Shown: positions 37,401 to 45,265 of the stretch, piece after piece
Layout: every line of letters begins with the position of its first letter
Numbering within the stretch: position 1 is the stretch's first letter
Assembly (NCBI RefSeq): GCF_001700325.1
Contig: NZ_MATO01000028.1
Span: forward strand, 55,615-119,614
Source: Caryophanon latum
GTDB lineage: Bacteria; Bacillota; Bacilli; Bacillales_A; Planococcaceae
Direction of reading: 5' to 3'
Length of the DNA stretch: 64,000 bases
Notes under the pieces: generated by a model
Seen by the model: only the letters and a program-made list of their open reading frames with translations
Told to the model about the DNA's origin: nothing
Database searches by the model: none
Made by a program: the position numbers and the translations under genes

Positions 37401-38028
37401 GATCGAGGAGCTCGGTCCAGTCAACGTCAGTGCGATTGAGGAGTTCCGCGAAGTGTCGGCGCGTCATGCATTTTTAACGGAGCAGCGCAACGACTTAATC
37501 GAGGCGCAAAACACGTTGCACGATGCGATTCGTGAAATGGACGAGGAAATGACGCAGCGCTTTAAAACGACATTTGAATCGATTCGCTCGCATTTCAAAC
37601 TTGTCTTCCGCGAGCTGTTTGGCGGCGGTCAGGCAGATTTAGTGTTAACGGACGCTGACAACTTGCTTGAAACCGGCATTGAAATTGTCGCGCAGCCACC
37701 AGGGAAAAAGCTGCAAAACTTAAGCCTTTTATCGGGCGGTGAGCGCGCATTAACGGCAATCGGCTTACTGTTTGCCATTTTAAAAACGCGTCCAGTACCG
37801 TTTTGTATTTTGGATGAGGTGGAAGCGGCACTCGACGATTCAAACGTCGTGCGCTACAGCCAATATTTAAAGAAATTTAGCGAGCATACACAATTTATCG
37901 TCATTACCCATCGTAAAGGCACGATGGAAGGGGCGGACGTGCTATACGGCATTACGATGCAAGAATCGGGCGTATCGAAGCTTGTATCGGTAAAGCTTGA
38001 AGAGGACGCACCAGTAACGATGCAATAA
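34462..38028 (+). CDS. smc: Chromosome partition protein SMC
   Basis: 1188 residues, typical length. Condensin ATPase for chromosome compaction and origin segregation. Head: Walker A GPNGSGKSN (31-39), ABC signature LSGGE (1090-1094), Walker B FCILDEVEAALDD. Long Gln/Glu-rich coiled coils flank a hinge at about 510-660 (GSLTGGAAK, VVTLDGDIVNAGG). Several minus-strand open frames inside it are coiled-coil shadows. The ribosome site GCAGGAGGG lies at the end of rnc. Confidence 0.97.
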   Translation: MFLKRLEVVGFKSFAERIGIDFVPGVTAVVGPNGSGKSNVIDAVRWVLGEQSAKSLRGAKMEDVIFAGSDSRKALNFAEVTLVLDNTDERLQYPYTEVSVTRRVYRSGDSEYLLNKQSCRLKDITDLFMDSGLGKEAFSIISQGRVDEILNSRAQDRRSIFEEAAGVLKYKLRKKKAEHKLVETDENLNRVLDILHELDRRLEPLHMQASAAQDYLQMTEEMRDYDIALLVHNLQMYTQELQNSAVELSRLQQQEQQYVAQIATEQQHVQQLRQQLTALDGKLDAAQNDLIEASTEVERSEGRRALYTQQSENREQQREKLTAALAEATADVEQLQQRKDELQQSYAAKKEDVEQLKAEVKKLEQLLTSSASEIAAHIEEQKSLYIERLNEQATVKNELKHIHQQLEQQHEMNSRVTTQTSQMHEELAQLAQQEAALQKQVNDDDEALRMQIAQYSELQAAFNALVQKLEQKEALLYDAYRMEQQQTARKESLEALEADFSGFYQGVKEVLVARDKQALRGIEGAVAELIQVPTEYTKAIETALGAAAQHIVTTDEQAAQQAIAYLKQKRAGRATFLPKTVMRSRKLQRAAIAHVLEHPAFIACADELLTASGDNQSIIENLLGNVIVAKHLEGATAIARGCQYKYRVVTLDGDIVNAGGSLTGGAAKVQNSVFSRRAELDELTASLQQMSAKMTKAEQSIAADKASVAEQRNALDAAKIRSEEMRAVQLERAAKLREIQSLHRQLKTRLSLTTSENSDLQTRRESLLVAKEQAEMRAVQLEQELQQLNAAIEQMTTAKEQNDEEKDVVREQFATKRAQLAVAEEQRTQTQVATADVEVTLMKAQERIASVTQELEWLQNDEAQEDVSLDELTAQVERWLQTRQQLTDALAALKEQRLQQQQSLTDVEAALQQSEATHKQVVEQLHQLDMQRNRTELLRNRENEQLEEQYELTLEQAIEQVREIDDLDYARRKVKLLKQSIEELGPVNVSAIEEFREVSARHAFLTEQRNDLIEAQNTLHDAIREMDEEMTQRFKTTFESIRSHFKLVFRELFGGGQADLVLTDADNLLETGIEIVAQPPGKKLQNLSLLSGGERALTAIGLLFAILKTRPVPFCILDEVEAALDDSNVVRYSQYLKKFSEHTQFIVITHRKGTMEGADVLYGITMQESGVSKLVSVKLEEDAPVTMQ

Positions 38029-38041
38029 AGGAGATTAAACG

Positions 38042-39274
38042 ATGAGCTTTTTTAAACGATTAAAGGCGAAGCTAACAGGAGACGCCGTAGAAGAAAAAGA
38101 AGTAAACGACGCGCCGTTACAAGACGCAGCACAAGACGATGCTGATGACAAAGACGAGCGCATTGAACAAACTGTAGAAGAAGCTGCACCAACAGTTGTC
38201 GAAACAGAAGAAGTTAAAAAACAAGATGAAGTAGTAGTCGTTGAGGAGACCGCGCTTGACATCATCGAGCCGCAGCAAGACGAAGAAAAAGAAGAGAAAA
38301 AACCTTCTGCTTGGTCGATAACACAAAAGTTCAAAGCCGGCTTAGCGAAAACGCGAGACTCGTTCACATCAAAAGTAAATGATTTAGTCGCACGTTACCG
38401 CAAAGTGGACGAAGATTTCTTCGAGGAGCTAGAAGAGTTATTATTACAAGCGGACGTTGGTATCGACACAGTAGACGAGCTAATGGATAAATTACGCTAT
38501 GAAGTGAAGCGCAAAAATATTAAAGATACGAACGGCATTCAAGCGGTCATTGCCGAGAAACTTGTTGAAATTTATGAGCGCGGCGAGGACGATTTAATCG
38601 AACTAAACTTACAGCCTAAAGGTGAGTTAACGGTTATTTTATTCGTCGGTGTAAACGGTGTAGGGAAGACGACGACAATCGGTAAGCTTGCGCGTCGCCT
38701 GCAATTAGAAGGTCGCTCAGTTATGCTCGCAGCGGGCGATACGTTCCGTGCTGGTGCAATCGACCAATTACAAGTATGGGGAGACCGCGTTGGCGCTGAA
38801 GTCATAAAGCAGTCAGAAGGATCAGACCCAGCAGCTGTAATGTTTGATGCGATTCAAGCGGCGAAAAAGCGCGGTGTGGACGTATTAATTTGCGACACAG
38901 CAGGACGCCTACAAAACAAAGTAAACTTAATGAACGAGCTTGAAAAAGTAAAGCGTGTTATCTCGCGTGAAATTCCAGATGCACCGCATGAAGTGTTATT
39001 AGCACTAGACGCAACAACTGGACAAAACGCGTTAATGCAAGCGAAAATTTTTAAAGAAGTAACGGATGTATCGGGTATCGTATTAACGAAACTTGACGGC
39101 ACAGCAAAAGGCGGGATCGTGCTTGCGATTCGCCATCAGCTAAGCATCCCAGTGAAATTCGTCGGGCTTGGTGAGCAAATGGACGACCTACAGCCATTTG
39201 ATGCAGAACGCTACGTGTACGGCTTATTTGCAGAAGGCTTAGAAAAAGAATTAGAGGAGGCAGACGAGGAATAA
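38042..39274 (+). CDS. ftsY: Signal recognition particle receptor FtsY
   Basis: 410 residues. Membrane-associated SRP receptor GTPase. A very acidic N-terminal A domain (about 15-90, with long Glu/Asp runs) precedes the NG domain; P-loop GVNGVGKTTT (203-212), DTAGRLQNK and TKLDGTAKGG. AAAGGAG precedes the ATG. Co-transcribed with smc. Confidence 0.97.
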   Translation: MSFFKRLKAKLTGDAVEEKEVNDAPLQDAAQDDADDKDERIEQTVEEAAPTVVETEEVKKQDEVVVVEETALDIIEPQQDEEKEEKKPSAWSITQKFKAGLAKTRDSFTSKVNDLVARYRKVDEDFFEELEELLLQADVGIDTVDELMDKLRYEVKRKNIKDTNGIQAVIAEKLVEIYERGEDDLIELNLQPKGELTVILFVGVNGVGKTTTIGKLARRLQLEGRSVMLAAGDTFRAGAIDQLQVWGDRVGAEVIKQSEGSDPAAVMFDAIQAAKKRGVDVLICDTAGRLQNKVNLMNELEKVKRVISREIPDAPHEVLLALDATTGQNALMQAKIFKEVTDVSGIVLTKLDGTAKGGIVLAIRHQLSIPVKFVGLGEQMDDLQPFDAERYVYGLFAEGLEKELEEADEE

Positions 39275-39287
39275 TCGCTGCTTAATC

Positions 39288-39326
39288 AAAGGCTAGAGGA
39301 CGATTTTCATCTCCTCTAGCCTTTTT
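39288..39326 (+). terminator. Terminator of the rnc-smc-ftsY unit
   Basis: Thirteen-bp stem AAAGGCTAGAGGA (39288-39300) with TCCTCTAGCCTTT (39312-39324), followed by T-run. Confidence 0.93.
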
Positions 39327-39339
39327 TCGTAATTAGTGA

Positions 39340-39432
39340 GAGCAAAGTGGTGAGACTTCTTAACGAACAGCTCGTGCTTTATGACAAACATTGTGTTCGC
39401 CGCAAAGCCTCAAGAAAGCGAGCTATATAGAG
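39340..39432 (+). repeat. Decayed copy R3 of the dispersed repeat
   Basis: Keeps GTGAGACTTCTT, AGCTCGTGCTTTATGA, CCTCAAGAAAGCGAGCT in the family order, but the central and outer pairings are largely lost. It lies between the ftsY terminator and the ylxM promoter. Confidence 0.5.
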
Positions 39433-39476
39433 CGAATACAAATGGCGACAATCCTTGTTGTATAAAGGGGATTCCC

Positions 39477-39504
39477 TTGACAGAATGGGCTTTTACGCTA
39501 TAAT
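39477..39504 (+). promoter_or_regulatory. Strong sigma-A promoter of ylxM-ffh
   Basis: Perfect hexamers TTGACA (39477-39482) and TATAAT (39499-39504) with a 16-base spacer, about 36 bases before ylxM. Confidence 0.85.
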
Positions 39505-39540
39505 TAATGAAAGACAAACTATGATAGGGAGAGGTTTACA

Positions 39541-39876
39541 ATGTTGCTTGAAAAAACAACTCGCATGAACTTTCTCTTTGACTTTTATCAAGCGCTACTA
39601 ACTGATAAACAACGCAGTTACATGGAGCTATATTACTTAGATGACCATTCGTTAGGCGAAATTGCGGAATCGTATGCAATATCGCGCCAGGCTGTGTATG
39701 ATAACATTCGTCGAACAGAGGCAATGCTTGAAGAGTACGAAAATAAATTATGTTTACTTGAAAAATTCCAGCAGCGTAAACTAGCAATTGAAGCGTTAAC
39801 GGAGGGCATTCAAAACGGTACGCTCTCACCGAATGAGCAAATTCAAATGCTGAGCAAGCTGCAAGAGTGGGATTAG
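39541..39876 (+). CDS. ylxM: YlxM family helix-turn-helix protein
   Basis: 111 residues. Sigma-70 region-4-like helix-turn-helix: [27 protein letters not shown]. Always adjacent to ffh in Firmicutes; the streptococcal homologue modulates SRP GTPase assembly. GGGAGAGG before the ATG. Thirteen bases to ffh. Confidence 0.92.
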   Translation: MLLEKTTRMNFLFDFYQALLTDKQRSYMELYYLDDHSLGEIAESYAISRQAVYDNIRRTEAMLEEYENKLCLLEKFQQRKLAIEALTEGIQNGTLSPNEQIQMLSKLQEWD

Positions 39877-39889
39877 GGGGAGACTTATT

Positions 39890-41248
39890 ATGGCATTCGA
39901 AGGTTTAGCTGAACGCCTTCAAGGGACGATCCAAAAGATTAAAGGTAAAGGGAAAGTATCGGAACAAGACGTAAAAGAAATGATGCGTGAAGTTCGCCGT
40001 GCCTTAATCGAAGCGGACGTTAACTTAAAAGTAGTAAAGGAATTTGTTGCTCGTGTGAGTGAACGTGCTGTCGGTTCAGACGTCATGAAATCATTAACAC
40101 CAGGTCAGCAAGTTATTAAAATTGTACAAGAAGAGCTACAAGCATTAATGGGCGGCGAGCAAAGCCCGATTAAATTTAATACGAAGCCACCAACTGTTAT
40201 TATGATGGTCGGCTTACAAGGTGCTGGTAAAACGACGACGACAGGGAAACTTGCGAACGTTTTACGTAAAAAATACAATCGTAAGCCATTGCTAGTTGCG
40301 GCCGATGTTTATCGTCCAGCAGCGATTCAACAGCTTGAAACGATTGGCAAACAGCTATCGTTACCGGTGTTCTCGCTAGGCAATGAAGTATCGCCGGTTG
40401 AAATTGCGCGTCAGGCGATCGAGCACGCAAAGGAAGAGCATTTGGATGTCGTTATTATCGATACAGCAGGTCGTTTGCATATCGATGAGGAGCTAATGCA
40501 GGAGCTAAAAGACATTCGTGGCATTAAAGAGCCTGACGAAGTATTTTTAGTTGTTGACTCCATGACTGGTCAAGATGCGGTGAACGTTGCACAAAATTTC
40601 GATGAAGCGGTCGGCATTACAGGCGTCGTGTTAACGAAATTAGACGGTGATACGCGTGGTGGTGCGGCATTATCGATCCGCGCTGTAACGGAAAAGCCAA
40701 TTAAATTCGTCGGTATGGGCGAGAAAATGGACGCGTTAGAGCCATTCCATCCAGAACGTATGGCAAGCCGTATTTTAGGGATGGGTGACGTCTTATCGCT
40801 CATCGAAAAAGCGCAAGCTGAAGTCGATATGGACAAAGCAAAAGAGCTAGAAGAGAAGTTTATGACGCAAACATTTACGTTTGATGACTTCATCGAGCAG
40901 CTCCAAGCGGTGAAAAAAATGGGTCCTTTAGATGAAATTTTAAAGATGATTCCAGGTGCTAGCAAAATTAAAGGGCTCGATAATGCAAAGGTAGATGAGA
41001 AGCAAATGGCGCACATTGAAGCGATCATTTATTCGATGACACCGGCGGAAAAAACGAACCCTGAAATTATTAATGCGAGCCGCAAAAAGCGCATCGCTAA
41101 AGGGTCGGGCACATCAATTCAAGAAATTAATCGACTGTTAAAGCAGTTCGATGACATGAAGAAAATGATGAAGCAAATGACGACGATGACGCAAGGTAAA
41201 GGGAAGAAAAAGATGAAACTACCTGGTTTAGATTCTCTTTTTAAATAA
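39890..41248 (+). CDS. ffh: Signal recognition particle protein Ffh
   Basis: 452 residues. SRP54 GTPase that binds signal sequences and 4.5S/scRNA. N domain 1-100, P-loop GLQGAGKTTTTGK (108-120), DTAGRLHIDEEL, TKLDGDTRGG; a Met-rich M domain from about 300 (MKKMMKQMTTMTQG). GGGGGAG before the ATG. Partner of FtsY encoded just upstream. Confidence 0.97.
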   Translation: MAFEGLAERLQGTIQKIKGKGKVSEQDVKEMMREVRRALIEADVNLKVVKEFVARVSERAVGSDVMKSLTPGQQVIKIVQEELQALMGGEQSPIKFNTKPPTVIMMVGLQGAGKTTTTGKLANVLRKKYNRKPLLVAADVYRPAAIQQLETIGKQLSLPVFSLGNEVSPVEIARQAIEHAKEEHLDVVIIDTAGRLHIDEELMQELKDIRGIKEPDEVFLVVDSMTGQDAVNVAQNFDEAVGITGVVLTKLDGDTRGGAALSIRAVTEKPIKFVGMGEKMDALEPFHPERMASRILGMGDVLSLIEKAQAEVDMDKAKELEEKFMTQTFTFDDFIEQLQAVKKMGPLDEILKMIPGASKIKGLDNAKVDEKQMAHIEAIIYSMTPAEKTNPEIINASRKKRIAKGSGTSIQEINRLLKQFDDMKKMMKQMTTMTQGKGKKKMKLPGLDSLFK

Positions 41249-41341
41249 ATTTATAAGGTGTTAAGAAAAAACACTTTACAAACATCAGAAACATTGATAA
41301 TATACTATCTTGTGTGAAACTTATTCGGAGGTGCTAGAAAA

Positions 41342-41614
41342 ATGGCAGTTAAAATTCGCTTAAAACGTATGGGAGCTAAAAAATCTCCTTTCTATCGTAT
41401 CGTAGTTGCAGACGCGCGTTCACCACGTGACGGTCGTCAAATCGAAACAGTAGGTACTTACAATCCACTTACAGTTCCAGCTACAGTTCAAATCGATGAA
41501 GAGAAAGCTCTTAAATGGTTAACAAATGGTGCAAAACCATCTGACACTGTACGTAACCTGTTCTCAGATCAAGGTATCATGGAAAAATTCCATAACTCAA
41601 AATTCAGTAAATAA
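41342..41614 (+). CDS. rpsP: 30S ribosomal protein S16
   Basis: 90 residues. [31 protein letters not shown] is the family N-terminus (only parts quoted: [19 protein letters not shown]). CGGAGGTG lies eight bases upstream. The 93-base gap after ffh has only a weak dyad (GTGTTAAG..ACACTTTA). khpA follows after 15 bases. Confidence 0.97.
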   Translation: MAVKIRLKRMGAKKSPFYRIVVADARSPRDGRQIETVGTYNPLTVPATVQIDEEKALKWLTNGAKPSDTVRNLFSDQGIMEKFHNSKFSK

Positions 41615-41629
41615 TTTTGGAGGTGTGCT

Positions 41630-41863
41630 ATGGAGCAGCTGATTAAAGCAATTGTTACACCGTTAGTCGATTATCCAGATGATGTCCGTATTGAGACGGA
41701 CGAGCAATCAAATCGCATTGTTTACAAGCTTTTTGTCCATGCAAATGATCGTGGGAAAGTAATTGGTAAACACGGGAGAGTTGCAAAAGCAATTCGTACA
41801 GTTGTTTACTCAGCGGCAAATAGTTACCAACAAAAAAAGACGTATGTCGATATATTGGATTGA
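41630..41863 (+). CDS. khpA: KH-domain RNA-binding protein KhpA
   Basis: 77 residues, a single KH domain with GKVIGKHGRVAKAIRT (GxxG loop GKHG). KhpA pairs with KhpB/Jag to bind RNA and influence cell elongation in Firmicutes. GGAGGTG before the ATG. In B. subtilis ylqD follows; here two repeats take that place. Confidence 0.93.
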   Translation: MEQLIKAIVTPLVDYPDDVRIETDEQSNRIVYKLFVHANDRGKVIGKHGRVAKAIRTVVYSAANSYQQKKTYVDILD

Positions 41864-41869
41864 AAGAAT

Positions 41870-41900
41870 GGCATCCGAAGCTTTCGGGTGCCTCTTTTTT
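41870..41900 (+). terminator. Terminator after khpA
   Basis: GGCATCCGAA (41870-41879) with TTCGGGTGCC (41883-41892), one wobble pair, then TCTTTTTT. Confidence 0.9.
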
Positions 41901-41913
41901 GTTTAGCTAGCTT

Positions 41914-42051
41914 CGTCATAACGGTCGCTTTATGCGGCTCGCTTTCCTGGGGCGTGGCTTGAGCCTCCTCGCCATTCGTACCTCATGGCTGTGGGGTCTC
42001 AAGTTTCACGCTTATCCCCAAGGAGTCTCGCCGCGAAGCTCCGACATGACG
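41914..42051 (-). repeat. Dispersed structured repeat, copy A5, with long outer arms
   Basis: A-type core in reverse orientation. Pairing from outside in: CGTCAT (41914-41919) with ATGACG (42046-42051), GTCG with CGAC, GCTT with AAGC, GCGGC with GCCGC, then the family core. The complementarity reaches about 25 bases beyond the core on each side. Confidence 0.9.
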
Positions 42052-42143
42052 TTACTGCTTGCTCCAAAAAAGAAGTGCTATTAACAAATTTTATGAAGAA
42101 GAATGAGTCGATATGTGCGTATTGTGGTTAGGGTAAAATCAAA

Positions 42144-42273
42144 TTGCTCGTAACGGAAGAGGCGGACTCCAGCGGGAACAGCTCGCGTCTCAAGACCCCA
42201 CAGACGCGACATCGGAGCGTCGAGGAGGCTTGAGCCGAGCCCGCGGAAAGCCTGCCTCGAAAGTGAAGAGCAA
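42144..42273 (+). repeat. Dispersed structured repeat, copy B1
   Basis: B subfamily. TTGCTC (42144-42149) pairs with GAGCAA (42268-42273); a symmetric nine-by-nine internal loop; GAGGC with GCCTC; GCGGG with CCCGC; GCTCG with CGAGC; CTCAAG with CTTGAG; apical GACGC with GCGTC. Confidence 0.9.
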
Positions 42274-42304
42274 CTGAAATAGCACGATCCACACCACGCT
42301 TGTT

Positions 42305-42333
42305 TTGCGTAACGTCGGCGCATTCGCTATAAT
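42305..42333 (+). promoter_or_regulatory. Sigma-A promoter of rimM-trmD
   Basis: TTGCGT (42305-42310), 17 bases, TATAAT (42328-42333), 33 bases before rimM and 32 bases after repeat B1. Confidence 0.72.
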
Positions 42334-42365
42334 GAAACGAGATTATATATAGAGGTGAACGAAGC

Positions 42366-42881
42366 ATGGAATGGTTTAACGTAGGACGTATCGTCAACAC
42401 GCACGGAATTCGTGGGGAGTTACGCATTATTTCAACAACAGATTTTGAAGAGGAGCGCTTTGCAATTGGCTCAAAGCTTGCGGCATTTAAAAAGGATGAC
42501 AAAAAGCCAACATGGATTACGATTGGCTCAGCACGCCGTCATAAAAACTTTATTTTAGTAACGTTCGAAGGAATGGAAAACATTAACCTTGTTGAGCCGT
42601 TTAAAGAAGGAATGCTCAAAATTTCAAGCGACCAGCTAGCAGACGATGAGCTTGGCGACAACGAGTACTACCACTTCGAAATTAAAGATTGTGAAGTGTT
42701 CTCAGAAGAAGGCGAACTGATCGGTGTTGTGACAGACATTTTAGCGACAGGTGCAAACGACGTATGGGAAGTAACAGCTGGCAAGAAAAAGCATTACATT
42801 CCGTACATTGAGGACGTTGTAAAAGACATTAACGTAGAAGAAAAGAAAATTACGATTCATGTGATGGAAGGATTACTATAA
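42366..42881 (+). CDS. rimM: Ribosome maturation factor RimM
   Basis: 171 residues. Assists assembly of the 30S head near S19. N-terminal RimM domain ([18 protein letters not shown]) and a C-terminal PRC-barrel (about 95-171; [32 protein letters not shown]). AGAGGTG before the ATG. Its stop overlaps the trmD start by one base. Confidence 0.96.
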   Translation: MEWFNVGRIVNTHGIRGELRIISTTDFEEERFAIGSKLAAFKKDDKKPTWITIGSARRHKNFILVTFEGMENINLVEPFKEGMLKISSDQLADDELGDNEYYHFEIKDCEVFSEEGELIGVVTDILATGANDVWEVTAGKKKHYIPYIEDVVKDINVEEKKITIHVMEGLL

Positions 42882-43606
42882 TGCATATTGAAGTATTTAG
42901 TTTATTCCCTAGCATGTTTGACGGTGTATTAAATGCCTCGATGATGAAAAAGGCGCAGGAAAAAGGGGCGTTCACATTTAACGTTACCGATTTTCGCGCG
43001 TATTCAGAAAACAAGCATTCGCAAGTAGATGACTATCCGTACGGTGGTGGTGCAGGCATGGTGTTAAAACCAGAGCCGTTATTTAACGCAGTAGAGAGTT
43101 TACAGACGACAGGCAAGCCGCCACGCGTTATTTTAATGTGTCCACAAGGCGAGCGCTTCACGCAAAAGAAGGCAGAGGAGCTTGCACAAGAAGAGAACTT
43201 AGTGTTTTTATGCGGGCATTATGAAGGCTATGACGAGCGCATTCGAGAACATCTCGTAACGGATGAAATTTCAATTGGCGACTTTGTGTTAACGGGCGGT
43301 GAGCTTGCGGCGATGACTGTTATTGATAGCGTCGTGCGCCTGTTGCCGAACGTGTTAGGACAAGCGGACTCGCACATTCAAGACTCGTTTTCAACGGGCT
43401 TACTCGAGCACCCTCATTACACGCGCCCAGCGGATTTCCGAGGCATGAAAGTACCAGACATTTTATTGTCAGGTAACCATGCTAAAATTGCACAGTGGCG
43501 CGAGGAGCAATCGTTAAAGCGTACGTTTGAGCGACGACCAGACTTATTCGAGCATATCGAGCTAACCGATAAACAAAAAGCATATATCGAGACGTTGAAG
43601 AAATAA
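42881..43606 (+). CDS. trmD: tRNA (guanine-N1)-methyltransferase TrmD
   Basis: 241 residues. SPOUT methyltransferase making m1G37, which prevents +1 frameshifting. The trefoil-knot SAM site shows as [11 protein letters not shown] (110-120) and [15 protein letters not shown] (131-145). Coupled to rimM through taATG. Confidence 0.97.
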   Translation: MHIEVFSLFPSMFDGVLNASMMKKAQEKGAFTFNVTDFRAYSENKHSQVDDYPYGGGAGMVLKPEPLFNAVESLQTTGKPPRVILMCPQGERFTQKKAEELAQEENLVFLCGHYEGYDERIREHLVTDEISIGDFVLTGGELAAMTVIDSVVRLLPNVLGQADSHIQDSFSTGLLEHPHYTRPADFRGMKVPDILLSGNHAKIAQWREEQSLKRTFERRPDLFEHIELTDKQKAYIETLKK

Positions 43607-43643
43607 TCAGTTTCATGTCTGTTGATACGCTATATATATAGAC

Positions 43644-43797
43644 GGTGAATGTATTTTAGCATTTTGTTCGTCGGCTCTCCACATCGAGGCAGGCTTTCCG
43701 CGGGCGTGGCTCGAGCCTGTAGTCTCTCGCTCACGCTTTTCCCGCAGGAGTCCGCCTCTTGTTTCGAGCCTCGTTCACATTCTAAATTTCAATCACC
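43644..43797 (-). repeat. Dispersed structured repeat, copy B2, within a longer palindrome
   Basis: The core runs from GGCTC (43673-43677) to GAGCC (43766-43770) with GAGGC/GCCTC and CCCGC/GCGGG inside. The pairing continues outward: GGTGA (43644-43648) with TCACC (43793-43797), with TTTTAG opposite CTAAA between them. Confidence 0.85.
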
Positions 43798-44054
43798 TTG
43801 TATATAGATTGAATTTTTGGATCTAATATGAGGAAAGCATCGTTCTGACGTGTAGGCAGCGCCCGCGAAAATCGTCCGCCGAAACAAAAGAACGGTTACC
43901 TTCCTAAGTTCATTGTATAGATCTTCATACAGCTGATTTGCTTGTTTTTAAACGTAAAGTCGAGATCAAAGCTGAATTGTGATGGCAGAGCGCGTGCAGC
44001 GAGCCCCGCATGCACTGTAAAGTAAAATTCCTTGTATGTTGGAGCGAATTTTAG

Positions 44055-44083
44055 TTGCAAGCAAAATTTCTTTATGGTATTAT
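44055..44083 (+). promoter_or_regulatory. Sigma-A promoter of rplS
   Basis: TTGCAA (44055-44060), 17 bases, TATTAT (44078-44083). It gives a leader of about 80 bases before rplS. Confidence 0.7.
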
Positions 44084-44089
44084 TCAATT

Positions 44090-44171
44090 TGTGCTTATAA
44101 GCATATGAATTACGATGTTCCGCTGTGCGCATTTATTCGTGTAAGAGCATTGGTAAAAGGAGAGAAATATA
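44090..44171 (+). promoter_or_regulatory. Possible L19 autoregulatory leader
   Basis: The roughly 80-base leader contains a TGCTTATAAGCA dyad (44092-44103) and further short complementary pieces. Bacillales rplS genes often carry an L19-binding leader at this position; I cannot confirm the consensus fold by eye. Confidence 0.3.
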
Positions 44172-44516
44172 ATGTCAAACATTATTACTGAAATCACTAA
44201 AGAACAACTTCGTACTGATGTACCTTCATTCCGTCCTGGTGACACTGTTCGCGTACACGTTAAAGTTGTAGAGGGTACTCGTGAGCGTATCCAATTATTC
44301 GAAGGCGTTGTAATTAAACGTCGTGGCGGCGGCATCAGCGAAACTTTCACAGTTCGTAAAATTTCTTCTGGTGTTGGTGTTGAGCGTACTTTCCCAGTAC
44401 ACACACCAAAGATCGCTAAATTAGAAGTATTACGTAAAGGTAAAGTACGTCGTGCTAAACTTTACTACCTACGTAACTTACGTGGTAAAGCTGCTCGTAT
44501 TAAAGAAATTCGTTAA
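44172..44516 (+). CDS. rplS: 50S ribosomal protein L19
   Basis: 114 residues, standard length. [20 protein letters not shown] and [12 protein letters not shown] are conserved. Located at the 30S-50S interface. AAAGGAG precedes the ATG. It has its own promoter and terminator, so it is separated from rimM-trmD here. Confidence 0.97.
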   Translation: MSNIITEITKEQLRTDVPSFRPGDTVRVHVKVVEGTRERIQLFEGVVIKRRGGGISETFTVRKISSGVGVERTFPVHTPKIAKLEVLRKGKVRRAKLYYLRNLRGKAARIKEIR

Positions 44517-44532
44517 TTATGAGTTAAAAAAG

Positions 44533-44569
44533 AAAGGAGTTTGTGTTTATCCACAAGCTCCTTTTTTTT
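44533..44569 (+). terminator. Terminator after rplS
   Basis: AAAGGAG-T-TTGTG (44533-44545) pairs with CACAA-G-CTCCTTT (44552-44564), followed by T-run. Confidence 0.9.
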
Positions 44570-44590
44570 GCGACGAAAAGGCGTTCTAAC

Positions 44591-44620
44591 TTGTCAACGA
44601 ACTAGCGAATACTCTAAAAT
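44591..44620 (+). promoter_or_regulatory. Probable promoter of the signal peptidase gene
   Basis: TTGTCA (44591-44596), 18 bases, TAAAAT (44615-44620). Confidence 0.5.
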
Positions 44621-44648
44621 GAAGAGGAGCTAAAGGGAGGCGTAATGT

Positions 44649-45209
44649 TTGGAAACAGCAAAAAAAGAAAAAAATGAATTGTGGGAATGGACGAAGGCGT
44701 TGCTTATTGCATTTGCGGTAGCGGCGGTCATTCGATTTTTCTTATTTACACCAATTGTTGTAGATGGTGAATCAATGATGCCAACATTGGAAAATGGCGA
44801 CCGTATGATTGTAAGTAAAATTGGTTATATGATTGGTGAGCCAGATCGCTTTGATATTGTCGTATTCCATGCACCGGAAGGAAAAGATTATATTAAACGT
44901 GTCATCGGCTTACCAGGAGACCATATTGAGTATAAAGATGACCAATTATATATTAATGGTGAAGCGTACGACGAGCCTTATTTAGACGAGAAAAAAGCAG
45001 ACTTACCAGAAGGCACATTAACAGAAGACTTTACGTTAGAAGAGCGAACAGGTGTAACTGAAATTCCAGAAGATTACGTATTTGTGATGGGTGATAACCG
45101 TCGCTACAGTAAAGATAGCCGTCATATCGGACTTGTGCATCAAGACGAGATTATCGGCAGCACAAGCTTAATTTTCTGGCCGTTAAACGAAATAGAAATG
45201 GTAGATTAA
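44649..45209 (+). CDS. lepB: Signal peptidase I
   Basis: 186 residues. Cleaves signal peptides outside the membrane. One N-terminal membrane anchor (about 15-34), catalytic Ser42 in GESMMPTL and Lys83 in YIKRVIGLPGD; the MGDNRRYSKDSR box is intact. The start is TTG at 44649, eight bases after GGGAGG. A nearer ATG (44645) is out of frame, too close to the ribosome site and ends after ten codons, so it is rejected. In B. subtilis no signal peptidase lies here, but many Bacillales have one between rplS and rbgA. Confidence 0.95.
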   Translation: METAKKEKNELWEWTKALLIAFAVAAVIRFFLFTPIVVDGESMMPTLENGDRMIVSKIGYMIGEPDRFDIVVFHAPEGKDYIKRVIGLPGDHIEYKDDQLYINGEAYDEPYLDEKKADLPEGTLTEDFTLEERTGVTEIPEDYVFVMGDNRRYSKDSRHIGLVHQDEIIGSTSLIFWPLNEIEMVD

Positions 45210-45265
45210 CAGCTGCGAGGGGTGCATGACACGCCCTCGCATCTGTTTGTTATGGAGGTAATAAT

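Larger units (their letters stand above)
41864..42365. other. Gap between khpA and rimM with two inverted repeat copies
   Basis: Contains the rpsP-khpA terminator, repeat A5 (minus), repeat B1 (plus) and the rimM promoter. ylqD, present here in B. subtilis, is absent; no remnant was recognised. Confidence 0.75.
43607..44171. other. Gap between trmD and rplS: repeat B2, repeat fragments and rplS leader
   Basis: 565 bases without a gene. Repeat B2 and its extended palindrome span 43644-43797. 43858-43890 looks like a collapsed B-type copy (CCCGCGAAAA, TCGTCCGCC). 43973-44012 matches the left flank of decayed copy R1 (GAGATCAAAGC, AGCGCGTGC). The rplS promoter and leader follow from 44055. Confidence 0.65.

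Noticed and set aside
44645..44677. Ten-codon frame starting at ATG 44645 ahead of the signal peptidase gene
   Set aside because: Only four bases from the ribosome site and out of frame; TTG 44649 has the proper spacing. Chance arrangement is likely.
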